The notes under the pieces were generated by a model. It ran no database searches and was not told the origin of the DNA. It saw nothing but the letters and a program-made list of their open reading frames with translations. The position numbers and the translations under genes are program-made. From Acanthacorydalis orientalis (taxonomy: Eukaryota; Arthropoda; Insecta; Megaloptera; Corydalidae), in the NCBI GenBank assembly GCA_034766995.1, contig CM068313.1, forward strand, positions 7,878,961 to 7,942,960: 64,000 bases of DNA, in the 5' to 3' direction. Below, in pieces: positions 33,736 to 46,809 of this stretch (positions within the stretch are counted from its first letter, which is position 1; each line of letters starts with the position of its first letter).

Positions 33736-34597
33736 TATAAAAGGACATATCAGATCATTAAAATTGGATTTAACAAGAATATTTCATTCAGGTATAAGTA
33801 GTTCTATAAACATAATAATGAGTTGTATGTATGATTTTGTATGTATACAGAATATAAATTATTGATAAAAATGTATATAAAGAAGAGAAAAATAAAACGA
33901 ACAGTATATATTAAAATAAAATAAGAATAATGGCAAACTTTTTAAATATATTCATCCTCTTCATGTGTTTAAAACGAACGATATTTTAATTAATACGTCG
34001 TTGATCCCGTACAGCACGTGATACTTAGATGTGGAATTATTCTCTATGGCTGCGTTCGTCGATCTAATTAAATTGGGAACTCCTTAGTGCATTCTTCTAC
34101 GTTTTGAATCCCTTTATTTATTTTAATTAATTAATTTCCAGCTATCTTAATAACATGAACGTTCGTCGGTAAGCAGATATAAGGAGCTTTATCATTCGCG
34201 TTTTTCACGAAGAGTAAATAGATTATTTGGGAACGTTGAAAATTTTTTCCCTCTCTCGTAATCTTGAATATTTTCTTAACGGATTCGCGTTTGTTCTACA
34301 CGATCCATCAATTAGAAGATAATCGCACTCAGAAATTAATTTTCGTGTAGGAGAGAATCGGTGTTTCTATGGGATTTTTTTTAAAATTTGATTTTTATTT
34401 ATGAATGTTTATTTTTTAAACATTATTCGACAAAAATATTTATTTTCAGATTTTTTTCCTAAATATTTTAGTATATTTTTTGTCGTTTTTATTGAAATAA
34501 AATAATAAATATTTTATTATACATTCGTTTTCATACAGTTGTCCATATCGTTAGTGTATACTGAATGCAGTACACACACACACACACACATATATAT

Positions 34598-35082
34598 GGT
34601 GATTCAAATTAAGCTTCCACAAGAAAATATTTAGGTTTCCAGATGAAAGTATTACAAGGAGGCGCAGGGGTTAAGAAAAAAAAAACATAGCAATAAGTAT
34701 TATCGATAATACTACCCTCCTCAACTAAATATTGAAAAAACAATATTTCGTATGGAAGTCTGAGATGAATCACCTATATATATATACAGAATTTAGGTAC
34801 CATAATTCTTTGCCCTTTTTATATTCTAAAAGTTAGCATCAAAAGATTTTAATATTATATAGAATTAATTTTAATTGTAGTTTTGTAGATCGAATAGTCG
34901 TTCAATCAATCCTTAAAATAATTTTAATTAAATAGTATTTTTACTGTCTTCCAAAAATATCTTCTATAAATTACATTAATTTTCCGAACAAGTATGATTA
35001 CTACGTATCGAAAATTAATTCATATTTATCAAACATGATTTTTTAATACTTTCGTGTGGAAGCCTAAGTTGAATCACCCTAT
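34598..35082. mobile_element. TIR element with nested terminal repeat (dispersed repeat copy B)
   Basis: The left end GGTGATTCAAATTAAGCTTC, CAC is inverted at the right end (GTGTGGAAGCCTAAGTTGAA, TCACC, 35058-35082) and once more inside (GTATGGAAGTCTGAGATGAA, TCACC, 34750-34773). The part between the two inverted ends matches 17381-17612. No coding sequence. It looks like one miniature TIR element that took in, or is fused with, a second repeat. Confidence 0.65.
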
Positions 35083-35504
35083 GCAAATATACATAAAAAT
35101 TTCAACTTACAGAAATACATTCCCAAGAGAATATGAACAAATATAAAACCGCAAGTTTCCCTTGACATTAATAAATACTGAAATGTGTTCATATTACAGG
35201 ATATTATCGAACTTATTGATGCGTATTCAAATTACTTAACTATTGATAAATTGATATTTGAGAAGAGCACAGTATCATCAATAAAAAAAGTAATGAAACT
35301 AGCAAATTTTCATAACCTTCTCACAGATTCACATTTTCTAATTTCAAGATAGAAACACGTGCAGACACAGAAATAAACATAAATAAATCATAACAAGCTA
35401 CGAAAGGTGTTAGAGAAATGATAACGCGTGGAGATGAAAAAAATAACTAAATAATAAATCAAGTCTATGCGTTAGATGCGAGTAGTATATACTCACACAT
35501 AACT

Positions 35505-35506
<2 letters not shown>

Positions 35507-35561
<55 letters not shown>
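35507..35561. repeat. (AT)n microsatellite just after norpA exon 1
   Basis: About 55 bp of AT repeat some 35 bp downstream (gene orientation) of the exon 1 donor. Confidence 0.95.
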
Positions 35562-35565
<4 letters not shown>

Positions 35566-35596
35566 GAGAGAGAATGAAATATGGTTTAATACTTAC

Positions 35597-35767
35597 TCGT
35601 CCTTCACTCTTCCAGTATATAAAGAACCCGTACTCATCCACCTTGAATAAACATCCTTGTTCGAAATCTGTGTTGTCCTTGTCTTCGGTCCATCGATCGA
35701 ACACGCATCCATCGAGTAACGGTTGTGGCACCGGGATGTGCCAGTTAAACTCGAACTTTTTCGTCAT
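35597..35767 (-). CDS. norpA: norpA coding exon 1 (residues 1-57, PH domain start)
   Basis: Fifty-seven codons from ATG to ...WKSEGR, followed by the donor GTAAGTATT (intron phase 0). The segment contains CVFDRW and KVDEYGFFIYW, which match the first strands of the PH domain in insect NorpA. The PH domain of PLC-beta contributes to membrane and G-protein contact. The intron that follows runs into a 55-bp (AT)n tract about 35 bp after the donor. The antisense open frame over this exon (35574-35813) is a shadow. Confidence 0.96.
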
Positions 35768-35885
35768 CGCTGCACGATTATTGTTCTTCGAGTTGGTGGT
35801 GGCGACACGGTAGGTGCCTGATCAATGATGGCACCGACACCGCGTTGCCGTTAGGGCACAACGCCGATCGGCCAGTTGTGGAAAT
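35768..35885 (-). other. norpA: norpA 5' UTR segment, start-codon exon
   Basis: Directly upstream of the start ATG, 118 nt of relatively GC-rich sequence follow a strong 3' splice site: a run of about ten T, then ATCTCTTGTAG, read on the minus strand just above 35885. No in-frame upstream ATG that would extend the protein is evident. The NorpA-like N-terminus MTKKFEF supports 35767 as the start. The 3' splice site implies that transcription begins further right, with at least one non-coding exon that I could not locate. Confidence 0.75.
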
Positions 35886-35909
35886 CTACAAGAGATAAAA
35901 AAAAAACAC

Positions 35910-35910
<1 letters not shown>

Positions 35911-35953
<43 letters not shown>
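35911..35953. repeat. (AT)n microsatellite upstream of the start-codon exon
   Basis: About 43 bp of AT repeat just upstream (gene orientation) of the pyrimidine tract of the 5' UTR acceptor. With the tract at 35507 it brackets exon 1. Confidence 0.93.
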
Positions 35954-35955
<2 letters not shown>

Positions 35956-36189
35956 CTTTTCTTATTTTATATACACATGAAATTGACATTGACATATATA
36001 ATATATATGTCAATAACTGTCTACCTCTATTGTTTTGAATATTTTATCCACGTCGGTATTTATAAAGGAGTTTTTTTTATAAAAGTATATATATATATAT
36101 ATATAATATGTATGTATATATTTATAGTCGATATAAGAATTCAGTAACTTATAATAGTAATACTTGTATAACATCCAAAGAACCTCTTT

Positions 36190-36955
36190 TAAAATTCTTA
36201 AACGTTCGCTAACAGCCAACACATATGTGCGACACAGCGGTTTATTATGAGAGCCTGGCGTCACATATGTGTGACAGCTCTAACTGGTCAGTTTATGATC
36301 ACATGTTGAAACGCGTTGTGCTCTGAACACAATTGTTAAGTTTTAAAACAGTAAAATATATGAATGAATTGCTTGTTATGAGGTTATATTACAATATTTC
36401 GAGTTTTTACGGGCTTTAGAGTTTGTTACCTGCAAATTACTAAATTCTGACAGCGAAATAGTTATTTCCACGTAGCAACAATTCAAATATACAACACTTT
36501 CCGCAAAAAACAGGAGAAACGACTTAGATCCCGTATATGTACCAGCAACAAACGGCGCACATATGTGAAATTTGTAAAACCAACTATGGACAATCAATTG
36601 GGTTGTACGTTGACAAATGTTTTAAAATTTATCATATAAAATAAATCACGTGTATTTCAATTTGAAAAATGTATTTATTGATCTTTGTTTTCCAATTCTA
36701 TTCATTTTCTTTTAATTTAATGTGTCACATATATTTGATATATGGGCTACAACATATATTTTTTATCTATAACCCAGCGTCACATATCAGTGTCAGTTTA
36801 TAAGAATGCTTATTTTTCTTATTTATATTATTCTAAATGTATATAAGTAAAATCTATGCCATTTGGTGTCATATTATTACAAAAAAATCCTGGGCTGTGG
36901 TTGACGTTTTTCTCTCAAGATCCTGGTAGCGAATGTGCTAATACCTTGCAATTAA
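36190..36955. mobile_element. Non-autonomous TIR element with CACATATGTG subterminal palindromes
   Basis: The left end TTAAACGTTCGCTAACAGCC is imperfectly inverted at the right end (ATCCTGGTAGCGAATGTGCTAA). The palindrome CACATATGTG occurs at about 36220, 36264 and 36557, and degenerate forms (CACATATATTTG, CACATATCAGTGTCA) near 36726 and 36781. TTAA-like sequence borders the left end, which would suit a piggyBac-like or related origin (inference). No transposase remains. Confidence 0.5.
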
Positions 36956-37202
36956 TTAGTCAAAAATAGTTGTATGTTGTTATTTTGAATGTGTGATTTT
37001 TATATATTTTTTAAAAGTTTTCAAAGAGATGAAAATATTTTCATTCATTGTTTTACAATATATGCACGAAGCAAATACAATTATAGCTTAAAAAACAAGA
37101 TTTATCTAGTCAAGATTTAACTCTTCAAACCACATACTTTCATTTTTCGAAATTTTCAAAAAACGCTTACTGAGTGGTAAAAATGTAATAAATATACACA
37201 TA

Positions 37203-37275
37203 CAAGGGTAGTGTCAAGTATTCTCGGTCTAGGTACGAAAGTATGAAAATAAAAAAAATAAGTTTTTAGAAGCTA
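37203..37275. mobile_element. Mariner end fragment
   Basis: ACAAGGGTAGTGTCAAGTAT, TCTCGGTCTAGGTACGAAAG resembles the TIR and subterminal region of the mariner family at 55867 and 56153 (ACGAGNG...AAAGTTCTCGGCCTAACTATGAAAG). Only the end remains. Confidence 0.55.
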
Positions 37276-38165
37276 CATTTCCAAATAGCGGCTTGGAAAA
37301 CTATAATAGTGTAAACTGGGGCAATATCGTGCAAAAAGTGCACTACTTTTGTTAGTTTTCTATGTTGTTTTTCGTTAATATTATCCACAATTTAAGAAAT
37401 TTATCCATCAGCGTTGCATAATACAGCCAATTAACAGTGGCATTGCGCTTAAAATCTATTAATACGATGTACTTGCAATCCCAAAAAAATGTGCGCATGA
37501 TCTTTTCTGTGAATATGTTTGGTAAAAAAAAACTCAGTTATTCAGAACTGTTTATTTTTTTTATAAAGTAGAAACTATAATAAATATTTACTTTATTTTT
37601 ACAAACCTAATTATCTTGTTTTTACTGAACATACACATTTATCCTAATTACAAAAGTACTATTTATAAACCAGTCATCAAGTTGACCAAACGATCACAGA
37701 CGATTTTCTCTCCTTTGAATAAAACCCGTGTAATAAGTCGATTCAGTACTCTTCCTCACTATCTCTCCGTAATGATGTTAAAAGCGTTTATCCGATTATG
37801 CCGTAGACTGATTTCACAATAATTATTGTCGAATTAGTATACTGTTTGCCTTTCGTAGCCTTCATATAATCATAATATTAAACTAACTATACACACCGTT
37901 CTACGACATTATATCAAATAATTCAAGCAATAAAACCAATTCACTTGGCTTCTGTTTCCACATGAATGGAATACTGAAACTTTTAATTGACAATTAGCAC
38001 GAAACGACGCTGACATGACGACGCTACCGATAATAATAGAAAGAAAGAGAGAGAGATAAATACGAATTTCGCTCTGTGTGAGCTTATCATTCAATCTGGA
38101 TTAAATGTTTGCCGAGATTAATAGTAGTCATACAGTGAAATATACGTTTCTGAGCCTATTTAGAC

Positions 38166-38207
<42 letters not shown>

Positions 38208-39486
38208 CGAGTACACATCAACAAAAATAAACATGGTGAATAATCTTACCTAAAATATTGATAAAAACCGAACTATCAAAAATATTTAATAAAAAGATAT
38301 ATTATTTGAATTATTTTGAAGAAAAAGAGTTAATGTTTTGAAAATCTGAATTTTTTCAGTAACCTGAAAGTTTTGAAACATTAATATTTAAGGAAAAATA
38401 AAAACTTTTAAAAAAACTAAATAATAAAGAATACTCAGGAATTTTTAGGACTAAAAAACTTGGGTTAAAAACGTGCTAAAATCTGGGCGTAAAAAATAAA
38501 AGTTCGAAATGTTGAAAATTTTCAACATTAATTCTTTATTTGGGGCAAATGTAATCCGTTTGTGTTAAAAATTATATTTCTAGTATTGAAATATAGATTT
38601 TATAAGACTGGGTTGTTAATGAAGAAATTAGTTTTTTTTTAAACAAAAAAAAATAATAAAATCATAAATATACGTCCTCTTAGTCAGAAATGTTTATTTG
38701 ATACGTAAAATAATTGTTCTGTAAGCCTATAAAGGTTTACTAGCCAATAAAACTGTACATATGGTTATAAATCATATTTAAAAAAATAAAGATTTTAAAT
38801 CAAAAATCACATTTTAAAGAAAGTGTTACTTTAGCGAATATTACTTTTAATTTATTATAAAAATGCTTTTTGTTCATAACATGTCTTAAAATATGGGCTT
38901 ATAAAGTGACTCAGAGTATAAGAGATTTGATTAAAAAGTCATACATCTAGACAAACTATTAAGAAAAAAAATTAAAGCTAAAAATGTTTTAATCTGGTAG
39001 CTCTACTTCAGTTTACAAACTATATTTTGTTCTCCATTTTAAAAACCTTTTTTTATAACTTAAGGATTTTAATGCACAGAACTTTATAATATTCATAAAA
39101 ATTGAATAATAGAGATAATAATTACAAATATATATAAAAATTATATGATCTTAATGATGTTTAATTCTCAAAATATATTAAAGATGAAATAGAAATTTAT
39201 ATTAATAAAAAGATCTTCAATATGACACACCCATTATGACAACTTGACTGAACTAAAATTTAAGGCTTAATAATGCCTTTACATCAAAAAATATTTTCTT
39301 ATATAATTTACACATTATTTATTTCTTTACATTTTCATAGAAATATGACCGTTTAAAAGTGTAAAAAAATTTCATTGAATTTAAATCATTAAATGTACAA
39401 CAATTTCATTAAATTAAAAATTCATTAATTTTATTGCTTCTTTTTAAAACTTCAACATTTTAAATCAATGGAGACATTTAGTATGA

Positions 39487-39498
<12 letters not shown>
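37276..39498. other. AT-rich DNA without recognised genes
   Basis: Holds a short (AT)n tract at 38168-38201 and otherwise AT-rich sequence. Open frames at 37616-37822 and 37909-38094 have no recognisable motifs. Confidence 0.6.

Positions 39499-39564
<66 letters not shown>
39499..39564. repeat. (AC)n-(AT)n microsatellite
   Basis: ACACACACACAC followed by about 66 bp of AT repeat. Confidence 0.95.
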
Positions 39565-39569
<5 letters not shown>

Positions 39570-40234
39570 TAAAACAATATGATTAATAATATTTTAATAT
39601 TCTATTATCTCGATTATAGGCACACCTCAAGGATATACAATTAACTTCTTAAAGGCAGCAATCGATGAAGTAGAATGTACCGAAATAGACGATAGGAGAT
39701 TATTTAAAGCTCCAGTGTCTCAATGAATAATTGAGTTTTGCCCAACGGGTTTTGTTAAAATTGCCCTGTTTAATTTTTAATGAACCCGCGTACGTCAAGA
39801 CTTTAATAAATCTCTTTCCGTTGAGACCGTTTGATAAATCGTTCATATACTTTTTAGTTCGATATCTTTTAGAAATATATATTTTCTTATATATATATAT
39901 ATATATATATGTTTAAATATATAATTTTTTTAAAAAAATTGTAATATTTTTTGCATTTTGTTTAAGTGTTTATGGGAAATAAATAGTTGTTACAAGTTTT
40001 TATTTTCCTTTGTAGATGGTTTAAAAATTATTGTCAAGACACTACTACAGAAATAATTTGTCTAAAATAAGTGTATAATTATTCTTATTAATTTTTTAAT
40101 TAATGAATAAAACTTACAGACTAAGTTTTTCAAAAAAGTTATAAATATTTTTTAATCCTTTGAAATATTAAAGTGGTTCTTTCTCAATCAAATATTTCAA
40201 CAAATATATTTAAAAAATGATAATTATAAATAAA

Positions 40235-40275
<41 letters not shown>

Positions 40276-40431
40276 GTATACATATATATATATATATAAG
40301 AAAATGTTCTGTAAAATTTCAAAAAATGTACAAAAAAAATTTAAAAAGACGTATAGAGATTTAGTATTAAATTATTATTGACGATGACACCCAAAGTTAA
40401 ACGAAATATTATGATATTGGTATCATAACAA

Positions 40432-40659
40432 CTACAGTTTTTTTCCATCAATTTTAAGAAAATGTGGAATCATGTTATAGTGTGTCTTCATTTCTGTGGC
40501 TGTACCTTGGGACTGAGTGCTTCCCCGAAACCAATCTATGTATTGTCTATGTATAAATGCGGAGCCTGATTCGTGGAATATATGGAAAAACTTTGAAAAA
40601 AACAACATATCAATGGTTACTAGTTTCGTCTCCTCTGGAGTATACCCCTTCCATCCCAT
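40432..40659 (-). other. Unidentified open frame, low support
   Basis: A 75-codon minus-strand frame with SGSAFIHRQYIDWFRG, TATEMKTHYNMIP and HFLKIDGKKL before a stop. The stretch 40430-40800 is less AT-rich than its surroundings, and three other frames on the plus strand overlap it. I recognise no family. It could be a fossil coding exon or part of an unknown transposon. Confidence 0.2.
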
Positions 40660-40895
40660 GTCCTTTCAATGTCCTCGCCCGTCTCCACCGAGAATCCGTT
40701 AGCAACGATGATCGTGGCTCGTCTGAATATGACGGCTGCACGAATTTATTTTTTCGGCGGCTTCTGTCGATCCTTTTTAAATAACTACAATGAAGTGTGC
40801 GACTTTATAAAACAACAACATCGCAATAAACTTTCGAGAGGAACACACTCACTAGCATTCAACAGCGGGAATGATTATTTAGAAATACTATTATA

Positions 40896-40897
40896 AC

Positions 40898-40981
<84 letters not shown>
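40896..40981. repeat. Compound (AT)n-(AC)n-(AT)n microsatellite
   Basis: AT, then ACACACACACACACACAC, then about 45 bp more AT. Confidence 0.95.
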
Positions 40982-40984
<3 letters not shown>

Positions 40985-41009
40985 GATATTGAGCGAATAT
41001 ATGCACTAC

Positions 41010-41072
41010 GAGCAAAGCGAGCGGGGGTGGAGCCCTCATGGTTCGGGAAACACAGTGAGTAGGGGGCAGAGC
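41010..41072. repeat. GC-rich short element, possible transposon fragment
   Basis: GAGCAAAGCGAGCGGGGGTG, GAGCCCTCATGGTTCGGG and GTGAGTAGGGGGCAGAGC stand out. The last part occurs inverted at about 46817 (GCTCTGCCCCCTATTCGTC) beside a mariner remnant, so it is probably repetitive. The family is not recognised. Confidence 0.4.
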
Positions 41073-41364
41073 TTACTATTAATTATAAAAATATTTTTTG
41101 AATAGTTTAAAGAAAAAATTTCACTCTCAAAATTATTAACAAACAAAAAATTAATTTTTTATTTAAGAGTTGAAACTTCCTTGAAGAATTTTAATTATTT
41201 CTTGTCCAATGATTGAAAAAAAATTTTAAAATTGTATTTAAAAAACATATAAGAAAGTTATTATTTAGAAAAATATATAGTTTTATCGAATTGATTAACG
41301 AATTCAATATTCTATGCAAATCTATCTGTTTGTATATCTATCTATCTATCTATTTATTTATCTA

Positions 41365-41413
<49 letters not shown>

Positions 41414-43292
41414 GTATATATATTTGTATTTGTGTTTTTGTTTACTATAAAATGTTATCGACAAAAGCAAAACAAAATATCATTTAACAACACAAACCAC
41501 AAACATCAAAATCCAATTTCACTTGAAATCCGTTCCAGTGTAGTCGATACATTTCAGTCTACGAAAAAACGTCAACAAAATGAAAACTTCAAGATGAGTA
41601 AACTGTAACTGGAAAACTCTTTAAGTGAAACACACCGGACGAAGACACTGCCGGACTCGTGGAAAAAAGACATGAACGTCGAGGTAAAAGACATGACTGC
41701 TTTAGAGAACCGACGATATCAGTTTCCAGCCAATGTATCTCGATGACAGCGACAAATCTGTCGATAGCAGGCAGAGATTTTTATTAGGTCGTCGATGACA
41801 CGAGCGTAGACACGGGGTATATTAAAAGAGATCTCGGATTGGCGACGTGCTACGAGCTTTCGATGCTGTTAAGAAACCTTGAATCAACACAGACCTAAAA
41901 GTGCACACGTGTACACACAGATTATTCGACGAAACCTTGAATGGTTTTCATAAACGTTGAATATGCAAGATTGTTGAGGTAGTGGCACGCACTCGACACT
42001 TAATTGAAATGCGTTTCGTTCGGGATGTTACTCAATTGATATTCTACATTGTTATTCGATTCACATTGGAGACTACTACAGCTCAAGAGATTCACTTGTA
42101 TAATTGAGATTTTCTTTGATGTTCGGGAGGCATCCTCTCTACAAACAAATAGATAATTCCGGTTAAATTTGTTACAAATCTTCGAATTAATTTATTATAT
42201 TCGGTAATGGATCCTGAATTTTAATACATTTAACGCTATCGCAGCAAAAACTAATAAGATATTTTAAACGTTTTCAATCTTGACCGGTACAAAAATTAAT
42301 AAACGTTTTAAAATACAAATGATGATTGAATGTCACATTTTTGTTAAAATATATTAAACTAAAGGACGCATGGAGCAACTATGTTGATGTTTAATATTAC
42401 TTATGTATTATTTTTTGTATTCAAAAGACACACACAAGACAGTATTTCTATATATAAAAGATAATTCCATTGTAAAATTTCCATAGAACATTTTTTTTAT
42501 TTTTCGTAAAGCCAATTTTCTAGAAACGCCGTTCCCCCTGCAACACTCTACAAGTAGTAGGTTAACCATTTCCATCCCCGATCATCATTTATTTTGATTT
42601 TTTTCTGTATATATTGATAAATGAAGATTTTTCTTCTTTTAGTTATTTTTTTTCATTGATTTATTTTGTGACATTATAATTTTATATTATATTTATAACA
42701 ATGATGATTCATATTTCTGGTAAATTTATTAAATACAATTTTTAAAAATAATTCCACATATTCCTGTATTGTTTCAAAATAGTATTTTTCTGTTTCTTAA
42801 TTTTTCTTCTAAAATGTTTAATACTTTATCAGAGAATTCTTGGTTTTTAAAAATTTACATTCGGTATATGATTTTAAAAAACAATTAATATCAATTTTTA
42901 ATAAACATGATACATATTTCAATGGTATGTGTATCTTTCAAGGAAAAAATCTGAACAGTTATCTAATAATTCTACTTGTAAAAAAAATCACACCGGTTTA
43001 TTATTCAGCTCTGAACGAATTAATTCATTTAATCGTAATTCGACGACATTCAAATCCTATAAACATAACGAACGAGATATTAAGACGGAAACGAAAAAAA
43101 AATACTACATGTACGAATATCAACAGATTAAGTAATTCGAACTCGGACTGATGTCGATCGAAAACCATTCTCGAGATCGTCTGAACGGATTTCATCTATC
43201 AGTAAATATATATTCGGGTTCTTTGTGTACTGTACGTTCTGAGGTTCGTATCTATTAAAAGTTTTATCAAGATGCCAATCCGATATTGTTCT

Positions 43293-43300
<8 letters not shown>
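41073..43300. other. Region without recognised genes
   Basis: Contains a (CTAT)n-(AT)n-(GTAT)n microsatellite at about 41338-41420 and a less AT-rich stretch (41620-42080) with no sustained frame. Open frames at 41213-41608 and 42840-43151 show only low-complexity or unrecognised sequence. Confidence 0.55.
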
Positions 43301-43355
<55 letters not shown>

Positions 43356-43373
43356 GTGTGTGTGTGTGTGTAC
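43296..43373. repeat. (TC)n-(AT)n-(GT)n microsatellite
   Basis: About 28 bp of TC, 28 bp of AT and a GTGTGTGTGTGTGTG run in a row. Confidence 0.93.
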
Positions 43374-43576
43374 GATCATGACAGGTTCTGGGATGTTGAA
43401 CTAGTTTCCGTTCAACAGAATCGCCGTAACGATTTAGTTTGTTTAGCGTAAATGGAAAAGTTGTAAAATAAACGGGTCCGGAAAATGCGGCCGCCTCGCT
43501 ATGAACAATTCTCGAGTGGGGTAATGGATTGACTCTTTAGGGTGTATTTTTTTTATCTCATTCTCTTACCACAGAA

Positions 43577-43677
<101 letters not shown>

Positions 43678-44969
43678 TATGAAAAATTATTTTCACTAAG
43701 GTACCGTTAAAGGTCAATAGATAAATAAAACATAAAATATAATATTTTATTTCCCTCAGTTTTCAGATGGTCGGTTTCATGAAAAAGATAAATACACGGA
43801 ATGACTTCTAAGAAAAGCTGTATTGTAAGCTGTATGGTTTATTTTTTTATTAGATCAGGGTTACGTTTATTTATTTTCGTAACGAATTTTATCTACTATA
43901 CACATACGGTGATAAGAAAATGAGTTGAGGTTGATTAAACAATAACATCGTGCGTGTATATTAAAACTAGTACTTTTTTCTGATTAAATATTAAGGTAGG
44001 TTGTACATAGAACGAAATGAAAATTCTGGCCGTCGGAGAATTTAATATGAAAATATATATGTAAACATGCTTGTCGGTAGAAAAACTAGACTAACGAATC
44101 TTCTTTAACATTTTAAATGGAATTTATTTCGTGAAGTGTATTAGGTTTTTTCTCCAGAAATGTTTAATAAGTATGATATTTTTGTATAAAAAAAATATAA
44201 TATATAAGGTTCTTATTTTTTTTACAAAATGGCCAGTCATTAAATTTATTCAAGAGAATAGATTTATGGTAGCTAAAATATACTCGAGATAAAATATCGA
44301 ATAATTCAACATTAACGGTTCATAAATATTACTTTTTTTTTTCGAAACAATATTTGTTTATAAAGTTATATTTTCTCGATTGAAGTTTTAAAATTGCACC
44401 ACTATAAATTGAGATATCGGTATGCAACTCACTAAAATGTGATTGCACGGCGGATGAAATATGATTTCCAGAAAGCTATTACAGTTGTATCTTAGAATGG
44501 AATTAAAAAAGTTAGAATATCGTTTGTAAAAATGGTACATATCAATAACAAAATTTACAATCACGTGTTAAATTATGTCTGATCGATGTGATACACAGAG
44601 GAAAACAAATGGATTATAAGCATACCATAAGATATATATGTATCTTGACTTTTTTCACAGACAAAATAAACGCATGAGAAGAGTATTAACCCGTGAAGGA
44701 AAATAACGATTGAAAAATAAATTACGTTGCTACAAACAATATTTATCCTCATGATTTATCAGCAGGAATAACAAATAAAAGTCAAGATAACTGAAAAAGA
44801 ACAGAAAAACACATAAACCGTCATATTCAAGGAAAATAGCCATGATCCACATTAACCTACTTGAAAATTGTACAAGTGATAAAATTGTCATTGCAAAATA
44901 CTTATCAAGTTTCCAAATATTAAAAGCAAAAAAGTACTTTATTTACTTGTATGAGGTATGTGGATTTTA

Positions 44970-45215
44970 TTTCGCAAATGAATTATTCATTCTGCTTCAA
45001 ACCACAGAAGTTTTTCCTAATCAATGTTTAAATTTATTTTTATTGTATCTTGCTACATTAAATTATAGTAAAATTTGATTCATCAGATTTTTTTACATCT
45101 CAGCATCGTCATCGAAATCCACATAAGCAACAATTAAAATAACTATTGAACATTTTTGATCATAAGAAAATTATAACAACATAAAAAAATTAATTTATGA
45201 AAATAAACTTTCATA
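44970..45215. mobile_element. Foldback MITE copy 7
   Basis: The left arm has TGAATTATTCATTCTGCTTC, AAACCACAGAAGTTTTTCCT. The right arm has CACATAAGCAACAATTAAAA, CTATTGAACATTTTTGATCA and AATTAATTTATGAAAATAAA. The centre has TCTCAGCATCGTCATCGAAA. Confidence 0.6.
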
Positions 45216-45917
45216 AAGTAAACTTTATTTGTGTTTCAAGCTTATAAACTCTGTTTAAAACAAAAAGAGTACCCTTTTCTGTATTTATTCAATAAATACT
45301 GCAATGAATAATGTATTTAATATCACATACTTTTAACTTTATTTATATTAGCATGCAACTGAACTTTCCAAGCTTAGTACTTATTTTAGACCTTTTTTAT
45401 ATATAAAAAAAGTTTGATGTAATATATGGAAAAATACTGTATGTAAATGTGATTATTTATATCATTTTTATCTTAGAAAATGGAGACAATTTATTCAAAT
45501 ATAATTTTCTGCATTTAAAATATCATATTTAATACAGAAATTTTTTAACAGAAATATTTTACTTATTCCTTCCATCTGAATTGAAGTACGGTGTTGCCTT
45601 GAGTAAATTTATCACGTTTATAAGCTATTTTCGTAGGGTTTAATAAATATTTTCAACTGATGTTTAACATTTAAACTTTTTGCCTGTAAAATGTGACCTA
45701 AATATTTGTTACAACGCAAGATCACTGGCCAAAGATCTTATTAAAATAGTGGATAATGCATCTTTTGATTCTGTGTGTAATTTATGATATTTCAGAGTTT
45801 ATTGCACTAATGGAATTCATTTACAAAAAAATAATCTCCTTCATTCTATGTTTCGAATTTAAATATATATTTGCGGTTTGAAATTATGAAACTGTTTAAC
45901 TTAGAATCTTACAAAAA

Positions 45918-45973
<56 letters not shown>
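45918..45973. repeat. (AT)n microsatellite
   Basis: About 56 bp of AT repeat. A second one, about 66 bp, is at 46286-46351. Confidence 0.95.
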
Positions 45974-45981
<8 letters not shown>

Positions 45982-46285
45982 TGATATTTTTTAAACTCAG
46001 TTCAATCAATAATAATTAAAGATTTAAAAACGAAAATCGACATTTCATACAGTAAAAAAGATTAGTTATGTATTGATAAATTGTAAACAATTTATTTTTA
46101 CGACCATCTGTTACTCAGATTCCAAACCGATTTCAAATACATTTATGTACAAAAAATAGAATCCAATTTTAAACTACATACTTTACGTCGACTGAAATCT
46201 TGAGTATGTGGGATTTGAATATTTCTGATATTATATTTGTAATTTTAACGAAAATAGTATGCCGATCCAAAATATATCAAAGTAG

Positions 46286-46351
<66 letters not shown>
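46286..46351. repeat. (AT)n microsatellite
   Basis: About 66 bp of uninterrupted AT repeat between AGTAGCTA and CAATGTAACGAG. Confidence 0.95.
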
Positions 46352-46353
<2 letters not shown>

Positions 46354-46645
46354 ATGTAACGAGTACACATACGTAGAGCAGAGATCGTTTCACAAACGTA
46401 TATGCGGGAAGGATCTGTTTCCACAATAATATTAGCATAATCAATTATACATTCACATATATTTCGTATTCATGTCACATATTCGGAGGTCTGAAACTGT
46501 CTTCGCCATTTTATACATCGAACGAACGGTGAAACACATAACCTGATGTAAACACTAGTGTTCAGGTGTAATGGTAGCCTGTGGCTTCTTAATAATTTAT
46601 TAACGTATTTGTGTATTGGTCATTGTTAAGATAATGTGTTTATAA

Positions 46646-46678
<33 letters not shown>

Positions 46679-46809
46679 ATATATATATGCACTTATTAAC
46701 AATGAGTAATATAAAAAGTTGTAAAATTCTATATTGGGACTGACGAAACGATAAAATTGTTTACAAGAATCAACTTAGTCAGTTTCATTTAAATTTATTT
46801 TCTTTATAA

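Larger units (their letters stand above)
30478..35596 (-). other. norpA: norpA intron 1 (5.1 kb)
   Basis: This intron follows the first coding exon. It contains foldback MITE copies (31255-31735), a moderately GC-rich stretch (32100-32830), a family-B mariner fragment (32965-33303), a dispersed TIR element (34598-35082) and (AT)n tracts at about 31034, 31797, 32905, 33670 and 35507. Confidence 0.85.

Noticed and set aside
35574..35813. Plus-strand frame over norpA exon 1
   Set aside because: Antisense of a segment with strong NorpA homology.
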